A stretch of DNA of 64,000 bases. Source: Cordilura impudica. Lineage: Eukaryota > Arthropoda > Insecta > Diptera > Scathophagidae. Each line of letters starts with the position of its first letter. Position 1 is the first letter of the stretch. Location of the stretch: contig OY821517.1 of assembly GCA_963682025.1 (NCBI GenBank), forward strand, positions 233,871,326 to 233,935,325. Direction: 5' to 3'. The position numbers and the translations under genes were made by a program. Under the pieces are notes generated by a model. The model searched no databases, was not told the DNA's origin, and saw nothing but the letters and a program-made list of their open reading frames with translations. Below, piece by piece: positions 33,747 through 44,469 of this stretch.

Positions 33747-34529
33747 CCCAATAAACATTTTTGTTTGCTATCAACTTGAGGTGCATTTGAGATCAAATAC
33801 ATTTCTCAAATCTCCAACGTTAATTCTCAAATGCCCTCAATAGTTCGAATATAGTCTTCTCAACGTAAAAGGCACATTTTTTATATGGCGATTTTCATAG
33901 TTATCAAATTGAGAAATTTGTGATTCTCAACTTGATAGCAAAGAAATATTTCCAATCGGTATCAAATGGAAGGTACGGAATTGCCATATTAAAAAATATT
34001 ATACTAATTTTAGAAATGAAAACAATGTACTTTTTTTAATGTTTCAATTTAATTTCATTATATATTTAACATTACTATGTACATATTTAACATTAAATGT
34101 ACATATTATGTACATTTTTTAAAATCTAGAATTAAAAATAAATGAATTAATTAGTTGTACATTTTTTGAAAAATTCGACAAAAAGCAGAAATAATTAAAA
34201 ATATATCAATGATTTATTTGTACTTTTTTGGCATTTTTTAATTTAATTTATTATTTATGACATATTTAAATAATATCTTAGACTTAACACAAATCGTATT
34301 CAAGTTGAAAAAATGTTTGGTCTCAAGTGGAGAAAAGTGTTGGATATCCAATTGAGAGTAAAAATGTTTCTCAAAGATTGGAAAAAATGTTAAGTCTCAA
34401 TTTGATGTCAAGTTGAAAGCAAACAAGGAGAAAAATTGTTCAACCCAAGTTGAGAATTACATTTGACATCAATTTAAGAACTTAACTTTTCTCCAACATT
34501 GGAGAAATAATATTTCAATGCATACTGGG
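33747..34529. mobile_element. CCCA-bounded block with TCTCAA/TTGAGA repeats
   Basis: Left CCCAATAAACATT, right (reversed) CCCAGTATGCATT. The inside is filled with dispersed TCTCAA and TTGAGA words in both orientations, denser toward the ends, like subterminal transposase-binding repeats of a MITE. A 65-codon frame at the left edge is conserved in D2 only because the DNA is duplicated. A copy in D2 lies at 37514-38296. Confidence 0.45.
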
Positions 34530-34609
34530 GAATGACCGAAACTAACACATAAACAGTTTTTTCCTATTTGAAAAACATATGACTGTCATTGTTGCTGTTG
34601 TAGAGTTGT

Positions 34610-37600
34610 TATACCCTCCACTCCAGTGTGCAGAGGGTATATATAAGTTTGTCATTCCGTTTGTAATAATTAGAAAAAAAAATTTTGGACCCCATAAAAT
34701 TTATATATATGTGATCCTTATAACAACCGGAGTTGATATAGCGATGTCCGTCTGTCCGTCTGTGGAAATCACGATGACGGCATCAATCCGGCAGCTAGGG
34801 TACTCGTTGACATAAAAATGATTCACTAACATCCTGAGAAGTTTGCTATTTAAAATCGTCCAAATCGGTCGATTAGGGCCCGAGATTTGAATGAAGAACT
34901 AAAAAAGTCTTACAAAAAATAATTTTCTATGTTGTTCTTGTCACGATCACGCCCTCAATAGGATAGCTAGGGTGATAATTTTTAGTGAGAATGATTCACC
35001 AAATTCATGGGAAGATTTTTACTTCAAAAATCATTAAAATCGGTGGAACAGGTCCAGGTAAATCTATGAAAAATTAAAAAAAAAAATGAAAAACATGATG
35101 TTTCCATATTGTTCCTGTTGTTATTCTAAATGTTGCATTGTTGTCATAGCTGGACTTGTTGTTTTTGTGGTCGTTGTGGTAATAATATAATAAAAACAAA
35201 CCCTTTGTACATTTTTTTTGTGAACTCTGGTAGAAAATTTTAAAAGTTTCCATTGTTTTGGCATCACTAAAAAAATTTGTTAGATCATTTCTGTCCTTGC
35301 CACGAGCCTGCCTGCAAAATTTCAGATCGATTGGCTCACGGGAAAGGGGCTAAAAATCGATCCAAAATTTTGTCGACAAGCAGACATTACCAGTTAATAT
35401 AAAGGCAGTAAATAAAGGGAGTAAAAGTTCACCAATAATTTAAAAAACAAATTTTTATGTATTAATTTATTTAAAGAAAAAAATAATTAAATGAAATAGT
35501 AATAATAATAAAAAAAAATAATATACAATACAAAAAAAAAAAAGAATATATAAATAAAATAAAATAAAGATAAATGCATTCATAGCATTATAATACATAT
35601 AAAAGGTCAATATTTTCTAACCGTAACCGTAACGAGTCAGTTGTTTTTTTTTACATGAAAATCATTTAAAACAGTTACCGAACGTAACCGGAACGTCCCA
35701 ATACTTTTCATGTGAAAAAAAGGCTGACACGTTACGTAACAGTTACATGTCGCTAACTTGTTCTTTACACAGGCTACTGCTTTTGCAGCCAACTTCAAGT
35801 CTATTTATATAGTTTCGTAAGCATAACTGATAAAATTGTTTCTATTATTTTTTGCTGTAAGTAATAAATTATAAATATACTGAATTTGCAAACTAAAATG
35901 GATACATATATTGGAGGTGCTTTAATACAAAAGAGTTAACGAAACAAAATCAAAAAAAAAAAACAACTCTACAACATCAACAATGGCAGTCATATGTTCT
36001 TCAAATAGAAAAAAAAACTGCAAGTGTGTTTTGTTGGCTACTAAACAAAAATAGTGTTGACAATATAACAAAATATGTAAAAGAAGTTAGTGCTATGAAA
36101 TATTTTATTTTGTTTAAAAAAAAAAATCGCAAAATGAAAGGCTATAATTCCATTAATAATCAAAAGGCGTTAAACTAATTTATTTATTTTTACGTTGTAC
36201 TAATGCATTTTAAATAAGTAAAAGTAATTGTATATTTAAATAAAAATGCATTTGTATTATATGTTGCTGTCGTATTCAGAAAAATCAAGTAGCTGACTAT
36301 ACGACTACAAATGCTGCTGCCAGCAGTCGTCTATGTGTTTCATTCATGATGTTGCATTTTTTTGCGAGCAATACTTACATATATTCTAAATAAAGAAATA
36401 ATAGTTCTTTTCATACTGCGAAATCTATACAAATATATGTACAAATACTATATGTCAAATTTCAAATTTGCAATAATTGATACATTTTTGAAAGAAAATT
36501 GTATAATATGAAATGTCTTTAATTTATTTCATAGAAAACAATTTTTTGAGGTGCGTGGATTTTCCATATTTACTGTTTTACTATTTTCGTAATGAGGTTA
36601 AATGAGTTAAAAAGAATTTAAAATATTTGAAAATATTAGGTGAGGATCCTCAAGATGTAATATACGGTCGGTCTAAAACTTTTCACTTAGAGCCACAGTT
36701 AAATTCGAAACAACAAAAACCCATATATTTTGTGCATAAAGTTTAACATTAAATGTGCTTTTCTAAAATGTCTATATATTTTTCTCATTCATTTCTGACC
36801 ATCTTCAATGTAAATTTACCAAAGTTTTTTTTATTGCAATATGTATATAAAACTTAAAAATTTAATATTTTTTATTGTGTATTAACTTATTATTCTGCGA
36901 TTTTCATTACATCACAAAATGTTACAAATTGGCACTACTGTTTCAAAAACAGAAAACTTCTAAATCAGTTGAAAACAGTTGATCTGTAAAACTGTGTGTG
37001 AAATTGTGTCAAATAAAATTACAAATATTAATAAATATAATAATACATATATATATATTATTAATTTTGTTAAGAATTAGCACAAAATTGATTTTCCATT
37101 TTGCATTTCATTTATAAAGAATTCTGCCATATATTGTTAAAGGGAAAATCCATTTTTGTTATATTAAAAAAAACAGACTTGCATTTAATTTTTCCGTGAC
37201 TGCCTCAATAATTGCGTAGATGCCACCACAATATTTTTTCTAATTAAATATTAACCAATATCTAACTAGAATTATGATTTATTCCGACTAAAAAGTTCCA
37301 ATTAAAAGTTATTCATCCCAATTATGAATATTCTCAAGGAATTTCTTTCTCACGGAAAATACATTTCTCGAGAAAAAAATTCCTCCAATTATAAATTCCG
37401 CGTGAACAAAAAATGATTAACTGGCATCATCGAATTTCGAAGCCACTTGCTTTGCTTATTGACAATTTATTTTCTATTTTTTGTGTGTGTGCAAACGACC
37501 CTACAATAAATGTCCCAATAAACATTTTTGTTTGCTATCAACTTGAGGTGCATTTGAGATCAAATACATTTCTCAAATCTCCAACGTTAATTCTCAAATG

Positions 37601-38376
37601 CCCTCAATAGTTCGAATATAGTCTTCTCAACGTAAAAGGCACATTTTTTATATGGCGATTTTCATAGTTATCAAATTGAGAAATTTGTGATTCTCAACTT
37701 GATAGCAAAGAAATATTTCCAATCGGTATCAAATGGAAGGTACGGAATTGCCATATTAAAAAATATTATACTAATTTTAGAAATGAAAACAATGTACTTT
37801 TTTTAATGTTTCAATTTAATTTCATTATATATTTAACATTACTATGTACATATTTAACATTAAATGTACATATTATGTACATTTTTTAAAATCTAGAATT
37901 AAAAATAAATGAATTAATTAGTTGTACATTTTTTGAAAAATTCGACAAAAAGCAGAAATAATTAAAAATATATCAATGATTTATTTGTACTTTTTTGGCA
38001 TTTTTTAATTTAATTTATTATTTATGACATATTTAAATAATATCTTAGACTTAACACAAATCGTATTCAAGTTGAAAAAATGTTTGGTCTCAAGTGGAGA
38101 AAAGTGTTGGATATCCAATTGAGAGTAAAAATGTTTCTCAAAGATTGGAAAAAATGTTAAGTCTCAATTTGATGTCAAGTTGAAAGCAAACAAGGAGAAA
38201 AATTGTTCAACCCAAGTTGAGAATTACATTTGACATCAATTTAAGAACTTAACTTTTCTCCAACATTGGAGAAATAATATTTCAATGCATACTGGGGAAT
38301 GACCGAAACTAACACATAAACAGTTTTTTCCTATTTGAAAAACATATGACTGTCATTGTTGCTGTTGTAGAGTTGT
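34610..38376 (+). mobile_element. DINE-like unit D2, tandem duplicate of D1
   Basis: A head-to-tail copy of D1 with very few differences. Up to about 34936 it carries the variants of Y (CATCAATCCGG, GGGTACTCG, GTTGTTCTTG); from about 34961 it carries those of D1 (GGATAGCTAGGG). It is therefore a D1/Y recombinant, as expected from unequal crossing-over between the 5' ends of D1 and Y. Confidence 0.8.
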
Positions 38377-39219
38377 TATACCCTCCACTCCAGTGTGCAG
38401 AGGGTATATATAAGTTTGTCATTCCGTTTGTAATAATTAGAAAAAAAATTTTGGACCCCATAAAATTTATATATATGTGATCCTTATAACAACCGGAGTT
38501 GATATAGCGATGTCCGTCTGTCCGTCTGTGGAAATCACGATGACGGCATCAATCCGGCAGCTAGGGTACTCGTTGACATAAAAATGATTCACTAACATCC
38601 TGAGAAGTTTGCTATTTAAAATCGTCCAAATCGGTCGATTAGGGCCCGAGATTTGAATGAAGAACTAAAACAGTCTTACAAAAAATAATTTTCTATGTTG
38701 TTCTTGTCACGATCACGCCCTCAATAGTACAGTGATCATTTTTAGTGGGAATGATTCACCAAATTCATGGAAAGATTTCTACTTCAAAAATCGTTAAAAT
38801 CGGTGGAACAGGTCCAGGGAAATCTCTGAAAAAGTAAAAAAAAAAATTAAAAACATGATATTTCTATATTGTTCTTCTTGTTATTCTAAATGTTGCATTG
38901 TTTTCATAGCTGGACTTGTTGTTTTTGTGGTCATTATGGTAATAATATAACAAAAACAAACCCTTTGTACATTTTTTTATCAACTCTGGTAGAAAAATTT
39001 AAAAGTTTCCATTGTTTTGGCATCACTAAAAAAATATGTTAGATCATCACAAGCCTGCCTGCAAAATTTCAGATCGATTGGGTCACGGGAAAGTGGTTAA
39101 AATCGATCCAAAATTTTTTCGACAAGCAGACACTACGAGTTAATATAAAGGGAGTAAAAATTCACCAACATCTAAAGCAAATAATGCTAAAATACCTAGT
39201 TGTTAATAAAAAAAACAAT

Positions 39220-39847
39220 TGGGCAATTCACAATGGGTAATGTATCGTTGTATCTCTTGTATCGTGTATCACTTTACAATAGTGTAAAATTGTTGTTGGT
39301 AATTTTCACTGAAAAATCTGATACACGATCCAACTTCATTTGCTATGTTTAGTAAATGTTGTATATTGTATCATAACATGTCAGTTCCAAGTGAATGCCA
39401 GTTTTTATGAAAAAGAAAAAACAAATACATAGAATATTATCAGCATAAATAATTATAAAATAAAATATGGCAAATAATGCAAATAACGCAAATACATCGA
39501 TAAGTTTATTTATATAAAAATTAATGTTTATATTTTTAGTATGTATTTTCTCTTTCAGTACCAACCAAAACATTTAACATTTTTTTTTTTTTTTATTATA
39601 AATTAAAATGCAAGAGGTACGTAACTAAAACTCCAGGGTATATCTCACGACCAAAAAGCAAACACTGACAAGTGTTTTCTCTTATACAAAATAGCAGAAG
39701 CGACGAAGCGATCTTTCCTCGTTGGATCGAAAATTACTAAAGAAAGCGTTTTACAATATGAAAATACAACTGAGTGTTCACAACAAATGATTGTATTGTG
39801 TATTTCAATACAACATACAATATACAACACCTGTTGTGAATTGCCCA
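39220..39847. mobile_element. MITE with TGGGCAATTCACAA termini, 3-bp target
   Basis: TGGGCAATTCACAA at the left and TTGTGAATTGCCCA at the right. Flanked by AAT (39217-39219 and 39848-39850). The empty site is present in Z at about 47401-47412 with a single AAT. Length is 628 bp. A 3-bp duplication would fit PIF/Harbinger-type elements; no transposase is present. Short frames inside are not taken as genes. Confidence 0.75.
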
Positions 39848-39889
39848 AATGTAAATTTAGCAAAAAAATTTATGTATTAATTTATTTAA

Positions 39890-40379
39890 GGTGCTATTAC
39901 ACGAAATGTTTTTTACATATGTACTGTCACTTTTTTTATCCATATGAAATTCCTCATGTCTGTCAAAATTGTCTTTTACATACGATTCATAATTTTTGCT
40001 ATCACACGTGCATATGTATTTCCGTCTGACATAGCCTCTAAATGTAAACAACAGCTAATTTAATTTGTGAATTTACAAAAATTTATTGTTAAAAAAAGGT
40101 TATTTATTTTTTAATTGTTAATTAATACTAAAGAATTTATTTTTCTTTCAATATTAATCTTTAAAATTTACTCTGTTTTTCTTTCGCCACAAGCAGTGTT
40201 GTATTTTCATATGTTTGTCATGCAAAAATAGAACCTGTTCTAATTGAAAAATGTACATGTGACTTTCCTCATGTGTTGTACACAAACAATGTTTCATATG
40301 TATCACACGATGTGTACAACTTTTGTTGTGGGAAAATTTGACAGTACATATGTAAAAAACACATCATGTAATAGCACCT
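39890..40379. mobile_element. TTAA-targeting MITE, GGTGCTATTACA family, copy 2
   Basis: GGTGCTATTACACGAAATG at the left, complement at the right. TTAA at 39886-39889 and 40380-40383. The empty site in Z (47365-47368) has one TTAA. Confidence 0.85.
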
Positions 40380-40833
40380 TTAAAGAGAAAAACACAAAAA
40401 CAACGTTTGATGTTGTATTTTTTGTGTGTAATATTTAAATATACATACATACACATATTAAATAATACAAATAATGTACATATATTATATATATGTATGT
40501 ATGTATATTCATAGTAACTGCATGTTAGAAATAAATCGGTTATTTTATTTACATAAAATTCTGCAGTATTTTGTTGTGGGGAAAATACATTTCTTTTGTA
40601 TTAACAGAGTGTCACTTCATTTTGCTCAGCGTGACTATGCCACAGTAGATGCCGCCATAATTTTTGTTTGTTCTAATTAGCTTTGCAATAGTTATTTCTA
40701 TTTTAACATGAATGTTAATATTTTCAACTAGATATCATACAGAACAATGTTAAGAGTATACACGGGTTGGTCTTTTATTTCATACGTTTTTTTATTATTC
40801 TTTTACAAATATGAACATAAGTTTGGCATATTA

Positions 40834-41408
40834 CCCACCAATCTCACATCACACTGCAAGTTCGAAAAACTCAATACACTCACATTTTTTTTACTAATAC
40901 ACACACATTTTCCGCAGTGGTCACACTAATGGCACCAAATTTTTCATGCGAATAGTGGCAGACACTAACGATGATTAATGTTACCCTGTTATAAATTTAA
41001 TGCAAATTTACTGGATTCTGTAAAATTGTAATTAAAGTTTTAACTTGTTAAATCTATTATAATGATTTATTTTTTTAAATGCGCATACAAAAACGCAAGT
41101 TTGTTAATTATAGAGCATAAATATTATTATCTATTATTAAAATAATACTAATAATAATAAATGTAAACATTTTCCCTCAAACATGTGCCTGTATAATAAA
41201 CTTGGTAACTCTACTTAAAATAAAATAAGAGAGAGAAGTATACAAATTTTTTCAAGTTTACGCTTCGACAACATTTTAAAAATGAGATTGCAGTCAGATG
41301 TTTGAGCATAAAATTTAATGGCGATGGATTCGACTAATTCGAACAATTTTTCGTTGATAATACGTACACAACGATTTTACAATTTCAGTGTGATGTGAGA
41401 TTGGGGGG
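40834..41408. mobile_element. piggyBac-like MITE with CCCACCAATCTCACATCAC ends
   Basis: Terminal inverted repeats of about 23 bp with one mismatch: CCCACCAATCTCACATCACA and, on the right, TGTGATGTGAGATTGGGG. TTAA follows at 41409-41412; the left flank is TTA, apparently having lost one A. The empty site in Z (about 30443-30448, GTTAAC) has TTAA once. Length is about 575 bp. CCC ends plus a TTAA target suggest piggyBac mobilisation. Confidence 0.75.
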
Positions 41409-43744
41409 TTAACTTTTTGTTGTCTTTACAAAATAGAGTTACCGAGTTCGTCAATGAGTTTTTTTGCTTACAAAACAGTTCTACATAGTTATATAGAATT
41501 ATTATTCTGCTTTACCTATAAAATATCTGATTGCGATTACATCTAATTTTTAAAAATTGTTTATAATTAATAAAGCATTATTATTCACATAAATACAAAA
41601 TTTCACTTTTTAAATTTTCCATTCAAATTTAAGAAAATATCAATTATAATAAAAACTGAAAATATAATTTCCAATTATAAATTAGAAAATATTAATTGAG
41701 TTTCAGAAAATCATATCAAAACGTCGGAAATAATAATTTTAAATTTAGAAATATCTTTACATTTAAAAATGTTTACATTTAAAAAAAATATTGCCATTCA
41801 GGAGATATTAATAACTTTTCAGTACCGCGATTCAGTAACTTCTTTTAACGATAGTCGAATTGTAAAAAAAAAAAGAAAATTGCAAAATTATCAGTAAAAT
41901 TTTGAAACGATATTCGCTATTGTTAAAGTCAGCTGTTGTTGTTATCTAAACGACAACCATTTTTGTGTTGTTTATCCAATCGATAAAAACTTAAATTTTT
42001 AGGTTGAAATGTCGTCATACATAAATAAAAATCATGAAATAGTGAAAATATTTTGCTTTAATTAAAAAACTTTTTTATATAAATAAAAAAATTAAATAGC
42101 ATATTCAATTCATTATTTCATTTTCAAATAAATAAACAGAAATATTAGTAAAAAAAAATAAAGATATTAAACATAAACATAAAATCATCCTGTCAAACCC
42201 GAAGTAATTTGTTTTTTTCTATTCTTTGTGTTTATCGCTTATTTTGACAGAGATGCCACTCCTTTACAATTTAAATAAATAGAAAAACAGATTTGTCGAT
42301 ATTAATTTAAATTCAATGAATTTAAGAAAACCTCAAATGATATTTAAGAATTGCTAACATAAAAATTGTTACATAAGTAAACGTAATTTTATGAGAATGT
42401 TATTTTTTATATATAAATTTTCACAATTTTTTTTGGATGAAAATTTGAAGTTTTTCAGAAAATAAAGATAACATTAAATTATTTTATTTAAAATGTTTGG
42501 GACTTTTCGTTTTTTGCGTTTTTCATCCCTAATTTGATTATTTATTATTATAAATTTATTCTCTATGTTTTCAAAATATGGCAATATTTTAAAAAAAAGT
42601 TGAGAGAGCTTTTTTTTTTGGTTATTATTTTGTTACTCCATCCGACCTATATGGCCACAATGAAGAAATATTTGGCCAGTTAAAAGAAACTATACAGCCA
42701 TCTCCAATTAGCACGATTTAATGCATATAGCCACTCTACACAACCATTACCTTTGCAATGGAGGTTAGGGCGAGCTATTTAATTAGCAAAAACTAAATTA
42801 AACGAGAAGTTATGTCATATAACCGGAAACGCATGCATATAGGTATATAACCAAAATGCATGCCGATCAGCAACCACGATGACCAAAAAGCAAACACCGA
42901 AATAAATCCGAAATAATAGAAAAGAAGAAAACCAACCCAAAGAATTTGCTGAAATAATTTGGTATTAAGTTTAACAAATTGTTTACTTTTTCATTTACAT
43001 TTATTATCAAGACTCAAACCGAGGTGGAGGGTATCAAAGATTCGGCACAGCCGAATTTAACACTCTTACTTGTTTAATATGTGTATGTATGTATATGAAA
43101 ATATTACACACAAACAAGTAGGAGTGTAAAATTCGGCTATGCCGAATCTTTGATACCCTCCACCTAGGTTTTCTTGCACTATTTGTAACAAATTTAGATA
43201 AAATATTTGAAAATGTAAACAATTTGATCAATTTAGTAATTTATTACAACAAATACTCTGAAATTTCAGCATTTACGTTTAACAATTTTAAAGTCAATAG
43301 AAGATATTAAACAAAATATATTTTTAAATTTCGGATCTTTTTCGGAATACTTGACCATGTCTTATATTTTAAAAGCACTAGCGTTAATCAGTTTTATTTT
43401 TTCGATCTTATTATGACATTCCATTTGTAACGCATCGATAAATGGATTTGCGTCTATGTGTTTAATGCAAAAGATTTCTTACTTTTGTCGAATTGTAGGG
43501 ATTTTTTGAAAAATTTTTTTTAACAACTTAATATTATATACGTTTCAATTTTAAACTTTAAAATTAAAAATATCTATCTTTTTTAAATCTGGTAATAACT
43601 CTATAATATGGAGATAGTAAATACGTGGCTTCTTTAATAAGAATGACAAGTAAAAAACACTTTTGTGCAGTTTACTTGTTTTGTGCATTTTTTTTAATAC
43701 ATACATAAGTACGCCATCTTTGTAGATCTCTTCGATTATATTAA

Positions 43745-44229
43745 AGGTGCTATTACATGATGTGTTTTTTACATATGTACTGTCAAATTTTCCCACAACA
43801 AAAGTTGTACACATCGTGTGATACATATGAAACATTGTTTATGTACAATACATGAAGAAAGTCACATGTACATTTTTCAATTAGAACAGGTTCTATTTTT
43901 GCATGACAAACATGAAAATACAACACTGCTTGTGGCGAAGGAAAAACAGAGTAAATTTTAAAGATTAATATTGAAAGAAAAATAAATTGTTTAGTATTAA
44001 CAATTAAAAAATATATAACCTTTTTTTTAACAATAAATTTTTGTAAATTCACAAATTAAATCAGCTGTTGTTTACACTTAGAGGTTATGTCATACGGAAA
44101 TACATATGCACGTGTGATAGCAAAAATTATGAATCGTATGTAAAAGACAATTTTGACAGACATGAGGAATTTCATATGGATAAAAAAAGTGACAGTACAT
44201 ATGTAAAAAACACTTCGTGTAATAGTACC
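43745..44229. mobile_element. TTAA-targeting MITE, GGTGCTATTACA family, copy 3
   Basis: Nested in A' at the same position as copy 1 in A. TTAA at 43741-43744 and 44230-44233. Confidence 0.75.
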
Positions 44230-44297
44230 TTAAGTAAGTTTGTAAATAAAAAGAATATTAAAATATTATAAATGTAAACATAATTGATTTTAGAAAA

Positions 44298-44469
44298 ATG
44301 TCCGATTCGTTTTTCGATGATGCTGAAAACACATCAAAGAAATACAGAAAACAAAGGTTTTACTCAAGTTAGTTGAGAGACGAGAAGCTAATGGGATGGA
44401 ACAGGTCAAAGATGACGACTTTAAATACAGATGCAAGGCTTGTGAAAAAATATTAAATTGCGATATTCT
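44298..44469 (+). pseudogene. Possible zinc-finger N-terminal fragment in A'
   Basis: ATG at 44298 reads MSDSFFDDAENTSKKYRKQ; after a one-base frame change near 44362 it continues VLLKLVERREANG and DDDFKYRCKACEKILNCD, with a CX2C pair in an acidic/basic context. This resembles the start of a BED- or hAT-type DNA-binding protein, but the match is too short to assign. Element A has a deletion here that keeps only GGAATCGGACATTTTTC. It could be captured host sequence or a remnant transposase. Confidence 0.35.

Larger units (their letters stand above)
30826..34609 (+). mobile_element. DINE-like unit D1 of a composite insertion
   Basis: Begins TATACCCTCCACTCCAGTGT with the mini-me core and four GTCCGTCT units, ends GAGTTGTT directly before the next 5' end, and lacks a 3' hairpin of its own. 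The composite D1-D2-Y (30826-43073) has one 3' end and sits between T and T of Z, whose sequence resumes at 43074. It contains a small foldback (31853-31990), a MITE remnant (about 32270-32577) and a CCCA-bounded block (33747-34529). No gene recognised. Confidence 0.75.
38377..43073 (+). mobile_element. DINE-like element Y
   Basis: 5' TATACCCTCCACTCC, 3' hairpin and ACTTGT at 43073. It is the same family as Z, so Z and Y together give empty sites for each other's insertions. Y carries three MITEs (39220-39847, 39890-40379, 40834-41408) that Z lacks; Z carries Helitron copy 2 and a 0.7 kb insertion that Y lacks. No gene recognised. Confidence 0.8.

Noticed and set aside
33646..33843. 65-codon frame identical in D1 and D2
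   Set aside because: The identity comes from the tandem duplication, and the frame crosses the edge of a MITE-like block.
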